NCBI GenBank assembly: GCA_024734495.1
Contig: JALMQS010000225.1
Span: 8,430,754-8,494,753 of the forward strand
DNA length: 64,000 nucleotides
Source: Forficula auricularia
Taxonomy: Eukaryota > Arthropoda > Insecta > Dermaptera > Forficulidae
Direction of reading: 5' to 3'
Shown: positions 54,247 through 64,000 of the stretch, one piece after another
Numbering within the stretch: position 1 is the first letter of the stretch
Layout of the letters: each line of letters begins with the position of its first letter
Position numbers and translations under genes: made by a program
Notes under the pieces: generated by a model
The model's database searches: none
Seen by the model: only the letters and a program-made list of their open reading frames with translations
Told to the model about the DNA's origin: nothing

Positions 54247-54950
54247 TAAGCTTACGTGTTCTGATGTGGCCATCTACTTGACTTTACCATACAACCTGGC
54301 CCCTCATTTATATTTAATATTTAATAAAATTATTTATAATCATGTAGGGGAGGGGGTTAGTGTTTGCATTTTTAGACTTCTGGGGGCTCACGGATTATGT
54401 ATACAAAATTTGATTGAGTTTTGTACAAGGGATAAGATTTTTATTTTCTGACTCCCCTCCCCACCCTTTTTGGCCGGTTAGTTTTTGCATTTTTAGATTA
54501 CTGTAGGCCCAGTGATTATGTATACAAAATTTGGTTGAGTTTGCTCAAATGGCCTAGATTTTTAATTTTTAACCCCTCCCCCCTTCTACCCCCCTTAATT
54601 TTGGGTCGACATGCACCAAAATCTAATCAGCTCTTAATCTCAATGGACAAAAACTACGTGTGAAATTTGGTTTCGATATTCACACTAGTTTTTGAGCTAG
54701 TTCGTCCACAAAAATTTGGTAATGCACAGACTAACTAACAGACATTTTGACAAAACTATTATTATCTCAAAAAATTTAATTTTTTTGATGTTCACTTATT
54801 AGAGCTTTTTTGTAGAACAAAATGAGATGGTTTCGCTCAATTTTTTTAATCAAAATAGTTTCAGCCGTTTTTGAGATATTTCTAAAAAAAGAAAGAAAAA
54901 AACCACTTTTTTCATACACGATTACAATACCTGACCATACCCTGTATGGT
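54247..54950. mobile_element. insertion in repeat B, with short inverted ends and an internal duplication
   Basis: This segment is missing from the otherwise collinear copy at 63.2 kb. Near its ends CTTTACCATACAACC and ATACCCTGTATGGTAAAG are inverted. Inside, GATTATGTATACAAAATTTG followed by TTGAGTTT occurs twice, near 54393 and 54514. No transposase was recognised. Confidence 0.65.
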
Positions 54951-55020
54951 AAAGTAATATTATAAATCAACTATAAACGAATATTTTGAAACAAAGACAA
55001 TGATACAGATTGTCTTCGAG
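54951..55020 (+). repeat. old repeat B, right part
   Basis: TAATATTATAAATCAACTAT ... AATGATACAGATTGTC continues the 54055-54246 copy; compare 63216-63275. Confidence 0.7.
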
Positions 55021-55984
55021 ATTGTTAATTAGATTTTTTAATTAATTAATTAATGCCCGGTTTTTAACTTAAAAAAAATATTTTAAAAAGCATATTTTCA
55101 TTTACTTTTATTGATTTATGATTATAGTTCCGAAGGATTTGCTTTCAAAATTAGGGTATGAATAAAATAAAATTTCATTTAGCCATTTGCGCATGCTTAA
55201 GCAAAAATTTCGTTAAATATTAATATATTAAAAAAAATAAAATCATTTAACGAGATCGCGTTATTATAAATTCGTAATGTCGAAATTATTCTAGCCTCCA
55301 ACCATTGAAACAAATATTTACTATTTTAAAATTTAAAGTTTTTAAGGCGAATTCAGTTGGTTCTCCCCCTAACCAGTGAGTGAGCTATTTGGGCCAAGTT
55401 TGGCTGGTTGACAAACTCGCAAAGTCAACACTGGCAAGTTTTTAAAGAGTGGAAGACGCATCATATCATCATGAAAAGAATCAAACACAAATATTGAAAT
55501 CGAAGCAAAAAAAAATGGAAGGAAAAAATTTACTATTCTCTACAAATAAAAAAAGTTTTATTTGTGCCATGCATTTAAATATCAAACAAAAACAAAAACA
55601 AAATTCAAATTCCAAGTAAGTAGGCCGAAAAGCTTATTTTAGCAAATACAAGCATTAAGTACAGACATATATTATATATACGGAGGGAGAAGGTAAATTC
55701 TAACGGATTTGGCAAATAGAATTCAATCAGAAATCTTAAAAACTACCCTAAAATAACTGACATCTAAAATATCTTGTTTCAGGAAAAATACCTTTTTAAA
55801 AACACACACATACACTCTCGCTAACAGTATATAGGATTATGAATAAAACAGATCCAGTGGTGTAAATTTATTTCAAGTTAGATACTTGAAATTACAGCAA
55901 GCACTATTGCGTTAAAAACGCCAAAGCACAGAAAATTATAATTTTATTATTCCAAATTATAAATTTAATTAAGTGGATTAATGG
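55021..55984. other. AT-rich spacer, no gene seen
   Basis: No recognisable gene or paired repeats. Confidence 0.45.
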
Positions 55985-56100
55985 GGGATCGGGCTGTCAG
56001 AGAGGATAGCATACAACCCTGCTAATCATGTGAACCCTGGTTCGAATCCAACTCTCAGCAACTGGCTAAGATCTGATCCTTAGATAGAAGACAAAATTTA
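55985..56100 (+). mobile_element. tRNA-derived SINE (fragment)
   Basis: GGGCTGTCAGAGAGGATAGC (A-box region), then a perfect B box GGTTCGAATCC at about 56039, then AGCAACTGGCTAAGATCTGA shared with the SINE fragments at 10655 and 2050. Confidence 0.65.
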
Positions 56101-57794
56101 AAAAATAATAGCATCATAAATTAGCTGATGGCTAGAAAGTCCGAAAAGCCAAAAAAAGGGAATCCGAATTAGGACCGTTTAAAGAAATCACAAAAGATTG
56201 TCATCTACTAGATCCGAGATGAGATGGACAATTTGTAATTATATGTCAGAAGGGTTGTGTGAAATTGTCTAAAATATAATAAAAGATACAAATTTTTCAT
56301 CTTGGCTTACTCCTAGTGAAGGCATCAATCAGCAAAGCAAAAGTAATGATTTTTTCGTAATATCTGTTGCGAAAGTAACTTTTTACTTTTCAATGTATTT
56401 TCTGTTTGATTAATTAATTATGAATTATATCTCTGGATATAAATTTTTAATGTATATTATCTAGTAATGCTCAAAGAGATCAACAGATCTCAGAGTAAAA
56501 ATCTATCTATCTATCTTATTTCCCCTCCAGTCACTTCCCCTTTATTGTAACAAAAATAACAAAACAGAAACGTCGATAAAGAAGTTTCACTTAAAAAAAC
56601 AAAAAAAGAAAAATTGTTATGGTGAATGTGCCAAATTCCCCCCTTTTTTGAATTTCTGATGGTTTGTTATTGGTAAAAGAGAGAAAAGAAAAATAATGTA
56701 TTTAGACATGTAATGTAATCATTTGAAACCTTGAAGAAGTCGGCAAAGTCGAGGAAAAGCTGATGGAAAAAAAAATAATTACACAAAAACTTGTCCTTTA
56801 TACCCTTAATAAACTTTCTCATTAGTTAGATTTATGTATAAAATGACGTATTATCCAATATTACCATGTGAATATGTGTAATAATGGTCAATAGATGCCA
56901 TCCATGGTAAAATAAATTTACATTTTGTTTAGTCTAATCTCCTTCATTGATTTAATTATATGTATATCCTGATGATTACTGCTTGAATTAATTGGTGGTG
57001 TAACAGTAATTGACATTGCTGTTACAGGCAGAATTTCGTCAATATAAATAGGCAAAGAAAAGTCGATGAAACGTCGATATGATTGGTTTTATGGCTGCTT
57101 TCCCCTATTCCTATGTGTAGAAATATTTTCATTTATTTTTTATTTGCCAAACGCGTGACAACTATGCGTGGTTTGGTGCTGCCCGGGCTTCAAACTGGGC
57201 CTCTCTATCAATAGAACATCCCCTAACGGAATGAGTTAATTTAACTCATAACATCAAAGGATTGTATTTTTCGCCCTCAGGCTCTTCAAGGGGCCAGAGT
57301 GGAGAGAAATCCCCGGAATAGGGGTTGAAACTAACAGGCAGGGCTGATAACTGTGTCCATTCTATTTGAAATTTTTTTCTTTTTTTGGTCATTGCCATCC
57401 TTTCCACCCTTTACTTCTCGCTTTCCAAGGGTGATTTGTGATTTTCGTCGCATCAGCCGTTACTGAACAATTTTATCAGAGGGCATCACACACTCACTCC
57501 TTTTCTAAAATGAAGACGAGACCGTTTCCTTTATTACTTACTTTTTCCATTTTTTTTCTATTTGGAATATGTGAAGTTCAGAGAGTGACCCTTTTATAAT
57601 TTATTTTATTTTTTTATAGTAACCGATTTATTAACTAGAAATTTAATTTTCATTTGAAAAAAGTTACTTTTTAGAATTTCATACAAACATGAAACAGGAC
57701 CCTTATTAGTTACTACGAAATTGGCTATACGTCAGGTCAAATAATATAGAACATTTACAAGTGATATTGCATTCATTTTACGTGAACTCAAAAA
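56101..57794. other. spacer with a GC-richer island (about 57150-57500)
   Basis: At 57175-57240 the minus strand reads TATTGATAGAGAGGCCCAGT then TTGAAGCCCGGGCAGC, weakly tRNA-like. The island has no repeat ends. No gene seen. Confidence 0.4.
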
Positions 57795-58220
57795 TTACAC
57801 TGCTTGGCAAAAATTAAACAAAAATTTGTAGCCATAAACCTAACAATGAATTCCAGTCGAGTTTTATACGCTGATTCTCTTGCAATTTCCCGATTTTTTA
57901 CAACACGTCAGATATTATCGGTCAAAATGACGAAAAAGGCCATTTTGACCTATTTTCAAGTTCCATTAGATATTAAACACCAATATTTGAAATCAAAATA
58001 TTTTGTTGAAGTAATAGAAAACAGCTTCCTCTTTGTTTATCAAATTACCACTTGTTTTTAGCTATATTAGAACTCGAGTTATAACTAAATAAGTAAAACT
58101 ACGTGGTTATAAAGGTTAAACAACATATGGGGTTACTTAATTGCATGATAATCAGCGTATAAAAATCGGCTGGAATTCATTGTTAGGTTTACGGTTAGAC
58201 AGTTTTGCCGACCAGTGTTA
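57795..58220. mobile_element. TIR element with TTA target duplication
   Basis: The element spans 57798-58217 (420 bp). The left end is CACTGCTTGGCAAAAATTAA and the right end, reversed, CACTGGTCGGCAAAACTGTC. The arms continue through AAACCTAACAATGAATTCCA and TTTATACGCTGATT on both sides (about 85 bp). TTA flanks it at 57795-57797 and 58218-58220. An 85-codon frame inside is a by-product. Confidence 0.85.
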
Positions 58221-58329
58221 TATTTTCAAAATTTGAATTAGATGTTTATTCTGTGTGATCGAAAATTAAATCAATATTTTTTAATTTTGGGGGTAGGGGA
58301 GTATGATTATAAAAAGCTCATTAAGTTAT

Positions 58330-58550
58330 TCTTGTGGTCTTGGGGTAGAATATTAGATTCACAGTATCCCTGGTTGTCGTAAAAGGCGACTAAAAGGGGT
58401 TGGATGTGAGGCTAGCAAACCAACTTCGTAAAAAATTTACCAGTTACAGAAGAAACACGTCGCCTCGCAACAGAATGAATTTCACGTAATAGACCACTCA
58501 AGAACAATGAGAATGATGTGAAGTAGGTCAAAGAACCAAGCAGAGGAAGA
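58330..58550 (+). repeat. interspersed repeat family A, copy 2
   Basis: ACAGTATCCCTGGTTGTCGT, AAAAGGCGACTAAAAGGGGT and GAATTTCACGTAATAGACCA match 1640-1850. Confidence 0.65.
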
Positions 58551-59257
58551 AGAGATAATTAAGTGGAATGAAACTGAATTTTTTTTAATGTAATTCACTT
58601 TAAAATGACAATCGGAAGAAGAGGAAATCCAAGGACCCATTTTCGAAGGATTTTTGTATCTATCTTAATTCCGAAACGAAACTTTAATAGCCCAAGTATT
58701 TTGTGAGTTATTATGGTTTTTCTTATCTATACGAAAAGTTATTAGTTTGACAATTTACCATTATGGCAACTGATGATAAATGGCTATGATGTTGAACTTT
58801 TATACCAAAAGTCCCTGGATCATTTCCTGGACAAATTGTATTTGAAAATGGTTAATATTCAATTATTTGTAATTGGTGAGTTTTTTTATTTTTTGCTTTT
58901 ATTTTTTAAGAATGAAAATTGCAATTTTGTGTTTTTTAATTCCCAAACGCGAAAATTGATCGAAAGAAGAATTATTAAATATATTTGCTCGAATCCGACA
59001 GAGGGTTGGTTGGTTCATTTATGTGAATACACCCAACCGACGCTTATCTATCTATCTCCTGGGCATTTATCATCTAATCAAGAGAATTTGTTTTTATATA
59101 AATGAATCCAAATGGAAAAACGTTTTATTTTCATTAAAAAAAAATCAATTTGGAAACAATAGTGGTCCATGGTAATTTATCTCATCTATTGGAAACGTAC
59201 TTAATTGAAATCTACTCTATATTATTCTTCTAGTAATATATAGAGACAGCACAAGTT
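58551..59257. other. spacer, no gene seen
   Basis: A 110-codon frame (58773-59105) is hydrophobic and AT-driven with no recognised domain; not called a gene. Confidence 0.4.
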
Positions 59258-59380
59258 TAGTGGCTAGAGCGATCTAGAACCAATCGCCCAAATGGGGTTG
59301 ATTCCAACACATGTTAGAAAATTAAAATTTCATCACAAACAAAGGGAACTTGTGCTTGAATAAAGATAAATAAAAACTGC
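59258..59380 (+). mobile_element. tRNA-derived SINE, old
   Basis: TTTAGTGGCTAGAGCGATCT (A-box region), GGGGTTGATTCCAAC (B-box-like), and an end AAGGGAACTTGTGCTTGAAT followed by AAAGATAAATAAA, resembling the 3' part of the SINE at 52265. Confidence 0.6.
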
Positions 59381-59514
59381 TTTCGTTCTTTAAACAATTG
59401 ACTGAAATACACTAATTTGTACTGTGGGAGCACATTTTATTTCTTAGGCTCTCTTCATACTAGACGCAACGGAAACTCGAGTATCCTGAGAGTATATTAG
59501 AATCATGATCATTG

Positions 59515-60411
59515 AGTATACAGTCCTAAGACTGGTTTGATGCAACCACCAGTCTCCACTCGACTCTGTCCCCCGCCAGCTGTTTGACCTCTCTAAATGT
59601 CTCGCATCCCATATCCCCAATTAAATTTGGTTGAAATATTCTAATCTGAGCCTACCCCTTTTCTTTCCCACCTACCTCTCAAATATATCCCTAAGCAGTC
59701 CCCCATGTCTCAGTGTGTGCCCCATCAACTGACCTCTTCTTTTCTTCAGACTCATCCACAAAGTTCTTCTTTCTCCGATTCTTCCGAGAACTTGTTCATT
59801 TGTAATTTTATCCATCCATTTGATGTTCATCATTCTTCTGTAGCACAACATTTCGAAAGCCTCTAATCACTTTCTCTCCTCTTCTCTAATTGTCCAGGTT
59901 TCACACCCGCACATGGCTATGCTCCATACATATGTCTTCAATAGCATCTTCCTGTTTTCTAAGCTAATTGAAGGGGAGCATAGTAGTTTTTGTTTTGAAT
60001 TAAACCCCATTTTTGTTTGGGCAATACTTGATTTAATTTCGTTTTCGCTCCTCCCATCCCATGTTATTTTACTTCCTAGTTAGCGGAATTCTTTAACTTC
60101 CTCTAGGTTTTCTTGGTTAATTTTGATGCATTCCTGTCTCGTTTGTTCTTTTTTTTTTTACATACTAGGACCTTGGTTTTATTCTTGTTTATTTTCATTT
60201 TGATTTCTTCTATTAGGATTTTTTGGTTAATTCCATTCAGGCGTCCTCTAATTCTTTTTTTGTTGCTTCCTAAAAGGGCAATGTCATCGGCAAATCTTAA
60301 CATAGCGATCTTTTGACCTTGGATTTCGATACCTGTATCAATTTTTTCTTTGAATTCTTTTATCGTTTCTTCCATGTATAAGTTGAAAATCATATTAGAA
60401 TCCACTTTCAA
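59515..60411 (-). pseudogene. LINE reverse transcriptase relic with FADD box
   Basis: On the minus strand the first 100 codons (60411-60103) are open and include KIAMLRFADDIALLGS, the polymerase active-site box (F/Y-A-D-D), followed by a lysine-rich KMKINKNKTKVLVCKKK. Downstream the frame is broken repeatedly, but pieces remain readable: a WCYRRMMNIKW-type segment near 59870 and MGHTLRHGGLLRDIFE near 59730-59680. Both are typical of the region after the polymerase in RTE/Jockey-like LINEs. The 3' end near 59515-59570 (CAGTCCTAAGACTGGTTTGA) recurs as a fragment at 60769-60850. The copy is inactive and 5'-truncated. Confidence 0.85.
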
Positions 60412-60768
60412 TATGTTGAGTAGCGGAGAGACACAAACAGAGCAATTCTCAAGAGACGCGTATTCTACCAGTCCGCAACTTGCAAGGAAGGTCGCGCATC
60501 AGTTGAGTCTTTTGTGCGTCTCCTGTCCTTGAAGGACACATGGATTAATGAATAGAGCTACAACAGAGTTCACCACAGCTAGAAAAGCATGAAAATAATT
60601 ATTAATGGTCATATAAAAAGTGCGGAATGAAGGATTAAAAGCATCTCAACAAAAAACGTAGAAGTAGCCCAGTTAAAAGTTTTATTTAGAAAAAAAAATA
60701 TACTTTTTATCTACTCTTGTCAAAAATAAATTTTTAATTTTTGTTAGTCTGGTTAAATAAAAAGAAAT

Positions 60769-60850
60769 CATAGAGTTTACAGTTCTAAGGCTGTTTTGAC
60801 GCAATCACTCCATTAGACTTTATTCTAAAATCTCTTTCAAATGCCTAAAA
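60769..60850 (-). repeat. 3'-end fragment of the same LINE family
   Basis: GAGTTTACAGTTCTAAGGCT then GTTTTGACGCAATCACTCC matches 59515-59570. Confidence 0.6.
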
Positions 60851-60964
60851 AAAAACTATTGCAATATAAATAAGTACTTACCTATAGTTTGGTTATCTAT
60901 GAATTATCTCAAAAAAAAAATAATCGAAACGTTTATTAAAATTTTAACAAAAGCAGCAAACACA

Positions 60965-61150
60965 AATTTAAAGAGAAATCAATGAGCTTATCCTATTTTT
61001 GATGTCAATAAACATATAAATTACATATATATACTAATTATAAATTCCTATGTATATTTATAATTTATTTGCTTCAGATTATAGCTTGGAAGCTTTGACC
61101 TTGATCATCATTTTTTTAATTAGAAATATTTTATTTGTTATAATATCTGA
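60965..61150 (-). repeat. PLE-like end fragment with decayed hammerhead motif
   Basis: AAAGAGAAATCAATGAGCTT, GATGTCAATAAACATATAAA, and on the minus strand ATGATGATCAAGGTCAAAGC. Same family as 46717 and 63606. Confidence 0.55.
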
Positions 61151-61189
61151 GGGGGTCAATTACCTTAATATATATATATATAAAGGAAT

Positions 61190-61490
61190 TATTATTTAAC
61201 GGGTTATAGTGGTGTTTCACAAAGAGGAAATAAAATTAAAAAATTAAAAAATCTTTTAAATTATTTTGGAGATTTTTTATTTATCTCTATACATATTTCG
61301 CTATGAACCCTTCATCAGGAGGTTTAACAGTTAGTTTTCTGTTAAACCTCCTGATGAAGGGTTCATAGCTCCGCTGAAATATGTATAGAGATAAATAAAA
61401 AATCTCCAAAATAATTTAAAAGATTTTTAAATTTTATTTATTTCTTTGTGAAACACCACTATAACCCGTTAAATAATAATTTTTCAAGTT
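61190..61490. repeat. near-perfect palindrome, arms about 145 bp
   Basis: AATTATTATTTAACGGGTTA ... AACTGTTAAACCTCC is mirrored through a centre near 61336 to ... TAACCCGTTAAATAATAATT. CTGATGA followed by AGGGTTCATAGC and GAAATATGTATAG is present in the left arm (minus strand). The right arm has an inserted TCCGCT before GAAATATG. This is a weakly hammerhead-like order without a good stem II. Confidence 0.85.
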
Positions 61491-61532
61491 TTAATTATTG
61501 TTTTACTATAAACCAACACCGCTTTCCTGAAC

Positions 61533-61535
61533 CTT

Positions 61536-61588
<53 letters not shown>
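61533..61588. repeat. TA then AG microsatellites
   Basis: (TA)n at 61533-61555 followed directly by (AG)n to 61588. Confidence 0.95.
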
Positions 61589-61589
<1 letters not shown>

Positions 61590-61593
<4 letters not shown>

Positions 61594-63029
61594 GTTATGT
61601 CGTTTATTTACAAGATCTTATGGGGTTAGCTTGCTATAAGAACGTTTGAATTTTCTATATCGATTAGGTAATTTTAACTCATGAGAAATAACAGTTAAAC
61701 ATCTAAATCAAAAAGCATCTGATGATGAAAGTCAAAACCATCGAAACTATTATTCAAACAATAACAGAACTTGATAAGGTATTTAAAAGAAAATGCAAAT
61801 CTTTTATTAAACAATCTTGAACACGTTTATTTTTTATTTGACGGAAAAGTCATCATAACTTTTCAACATTTTTGAAAACAACACAATATTTTCTACATAC
61901 GTAGGTATTTATTTTTGGTATATGTATAGAAGATGACAACTCAATGGATTTGTCATTATGAATCAACAACTCTTGCTAACAGCTCATTAATTACAATTTT
62001 TTTCAATTGAGCAAAAATGTTTTTTTTTTAAATAATATTAATACGAATATCTTAATTGAATAGAGGGGAGCAATTCTGCATGCATAACTTGGCTGTCCTG
62101 CATGCATATATGATACTCGAGTGGGTATTTCTGTCCATATACCATTATCCATCATAGCTCGGCTTGCTTTGCCGGACATTTCGACCCCCAACTGAACTGA
62201 ATATGCATGCATGTTGTGGCTATTGCATTTTGCATACACCGTTCCTACAGGCCATGTTGCAATGCAATTTTTGCAGTCTTGTTTATATATCTATCTATCC
62301 AAGAGCGAGAGGGTGAATAATATTGGGCACGTCACGTGACTCATCGGCGGCCGCAACACATCGCGCGCTGCTGTATGTGGATTTTCATCATACACGGGTT
62401 TGTTTTTAAGTTTTGGCATTTTTTTAAATAATACAGATTGGCATCTTTTTTAAATTATATTTTAACATGCATTTTCGGTTAGGCTTTAGGTATATAAATA
62501 ATATCAAAACATGGAACATGGAAGCAAAGCATGATTGAAATTGAAATCAATGGATACCCTTCTTTTTCCTCGACCCCCCCCCACCCACCCACGCAGAAAT
62601 ATTGTTAATTAAAAAAATATTCTCAATACTTATCAACGGATGGATTTCGTTGCTGTTTTGCTGTTTCACCAACCACATTCACAGGATAAAAGCAGAGTAC
62701 TTACCTAGAACAAAGGAAAACAAAATTAATCAATCAAAATCATAAATATATAACAATATTTATATAATATTATTGAACAGTTTGCTTAACTTATTGGAAA
62801 GGTCACATGACGAATAAGTTTTATGGACTCTTTTTACTTTTAGCTATCATGAGTTTATATCAATGTCAAATTCAGAGAAAACAAGCGTTTTATTATACAT
62901 AATAGTTATTGTACACAATATTTAATTTATTAAATCATATTATTTGATCTTTTGTTCATTGTATATTTCCATGAATTTATGCATTTTCGCTAGAGGGGTG
63001 GGGTTGTACTTTTCTATAAAGTTCACCAC
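61590..63029. other. unique DNA with a GC-richer island (about 62060-62400)
   Basis: The island has three TGCATGCAT motifs (62080-62215) and a GTCACGTGAC palindrome (62331-62340) beside CATCGGCGGCCGCAACACAT and TCGCGCGCTG. No protein is recognised. It could be a regulatory block. Confidence 0.45.
62331..62340. promoter_or_regulatory. candidate E-box palindrome GTCACGTGAC
   Basis: A perfect 10-bp dyad containing CACGTG, the recognition sequence of several bHLH factors, inside a GC-rich island. Function is inferred only from the motif. Confidence 0.3.
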
Positions 63030-63280
63030 GAGTGTCAACAGTTGACCTATGTACATTTTTTATAAATATAAAATTACTGTAAATAAATAAGGTCACAAAT
63101 CTTTTATAAAAAAATGAAAAAGTTTATTTGAAATCAAAACGTGTCATCGATGAAATTCTCTCTTTATCAACGGAAATTTAAGAAATTTTGAAAAATAGTT
63201 GCTTTAAAAAGTAATATAATTCAACTATATAATCCATATTTTGACTATAAACAACGATACAGATTGTCCATATCAAATAT
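63030..63280 (+). repeat. old repeat B, uninterrupted copy
   Basis: Collinear with 54055-54246 joined to 54951-55020 (GTCAACAGTTGACCTATGTA ... ACGATACAGATTGTCC). It serves as the empty-site reference for the insertion at 54247-54950. Confidence 0.75.
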
Positions 63281-63605
63281 CCGAATTTTTCATTCAAAAT
63301 AATATGATTTCTAAAATTAATCTCTGGATTCAGCTCTTGTCAAAGTCTCAGCTGAAAAAGTCAATAAAATGTCCTAGGTTAGTTAAATAGTTAGCTTTTC
63401 TAATATAATATTTATGTTAGTAAATTCTAGATTTTTAATAATGTTTTATCTGTCCTATATATGTCCCATCACAATCGAAGCAATCAATTTAGTAATCTAA
63501 ATTATTTTAATTTAAGAGAGGATTTTATCTTTTTAATTTTGAAAAAGGGTGAATTGGTTGGTTTAAAAGTGGTATGAATATTATGAACTAATAATAAAAA
63601 AATTA

Positions 63606-63790
63606 AAGAGAAATCAATGACATTGTTCTCGCTAGAAGCAAATACACATACACATATACATATACATTATTATACCAAATATAAATATGTAAATACATAT
63701 TATATCATTTATTTTGAGAATATAATTTCGAAGATTTGATCTTCATCATCATATTTTTAATTAAAAATTACAAACACAATGGTTTTGTGG
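63606..63790 (-). repeat. PLE-like end fragment with near-complete hammerhead motif
   Basis: AAAGAGAAATCAATGACATT at the left. On the minus strand ATGATGA, unpaired T, GAAGAT/ATCTTC stem II with CAA loop, then GAAATTATATTCTC. Stem II is perfect, but the first core base is A instead of C. Confidence 0.6.
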
Positions 63791-64000
63791 CTGGCTTGCT
63801 ATAACAAAAAAAATCGGTTAAATGAATCCATGAGAAATAACGGATAACTATAATAAAATATGTCTAATTAAAAGAGCCTAATAATATGTGAAAACAATTA
63901 GGATTATACTTAAAGAAAAAATTTACCATGTACGCACAAAACTCCTGAATATAGGCAATCAATTCGTCATTCAGGCAAAATTTGAAACCAAATGTATACT
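63791..64000. other. AT-rich end of window, no gene seen
   Basis: Nothing recognised. Confidence 0.5.

Noticed and set aside
55985..56060. Possible functional tRNA gene
   Set aside because: Perfect B box but no complete cloverleaf, and the downstream part matches SINE sequence.
57804..58061. 85-codon open frame
   Set aside because: Lies inside a TIR element and begins in its inverted repeat; a by-product of the palindrome.
61710..61750. Hammerhead-like CTGATGATG...CATCGAAACTATT
   Set aside because: The only stem II pairing (GATG/CATC) uses core bases, so it cannot fold as a hammerhead; at best a relic.

Overview
This window looks like non-genic chromosomal DNA from a metazoan with an AT-rich, transposon-dense genome, most likely an arthropod (insect or crustacean). 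The evidence is a mellifera-type mariner, a piggyBac element, Penelope-like, Ty3/gypsy and LINE relics, tRNA-derived SINEs, many MITEs, and no bacterial gene organisation. I cannot name the species. I found no recognisable host protein-coding gene. The only intact long reading frame is a transposase.

Layout. 0-11.9 kb: a pogo-like MITE, SINEs, a duplicated unique segment, a hAT MITE with a perfect 8-bp target duplication, a large palindrome and a 1.07-kb inverted-repeat element. 11.92-14.63 kb: a complete piggyBac element with TTAA duplications and an uninterrupted transposase that keeps all catalytic aspartates. 15-21 kb: a 1.06-kb TIR element, nested palindromes and a 119-bp satellite that turns back on itself. 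21.7-26 kb: a fold-back element, a dead full-length mariner and two MITEs. 26.2-28.8 kb: a non-autonomous LTR retrotransposon (LTRs, primer site, polypurine tract, gag, a scrap of pol), itself split by another repeat. 28.8-29.8 kb: a tRNA-like hairpin with a perfect 351-bp tandem duplication. 34-37.7 kb: a second tRNA-like hairpin and a LINE relic. 39-49.5 kb: several copies of Penelope-like element (PLE) 3' ends, one still joined to a GIY-YIG endonuclease reading frame. 50-64 kb: MITEs, SINEs, a second LINE relic, a long palindrome and old repeat copies.

Central observation. More than a dozen sites share the pattern CTGANGA - hairpin - GAA - short self-complementary stretch - (T/C), which is the conserved core of a type I hammerhead ribozyme whose stem III would form between two molecules. 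At 48.5-49.5 kb this motif lies directly downstream of a PLE endonuclease frame inside one insertion bounded by an 11-bp target duplication, which ties the motif to PLEs. The copies belong to at least three sequence families (GAAACGTC, GAAACTATAGTC, GAAATATAT...), and many occur in tail-to-tail palindromes. Every copy has one unpaired base between CTGANGA and stem II, so self-cleavage is a prediction, not a fact.

A second unusual family has a tRNA-like domain (good TPsiC arm / B box) on top of an 85-92 bp hairpin (28.8 kb, 34.1 kb, a degraded third at 52.5 kb).

Between the repeats are islands of higher GC without repeat signatures (about 4.65, 8.0, 16.5, 24.8, 30.8, 33.8, 45.8, 47.8, 50.5, 57.3 and 62.2 kb). 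They may be conserved non-coding DNA or unrecognised exons; nothing in them is diagnostic. Nothing here is a virus of concern or a toxin gene.
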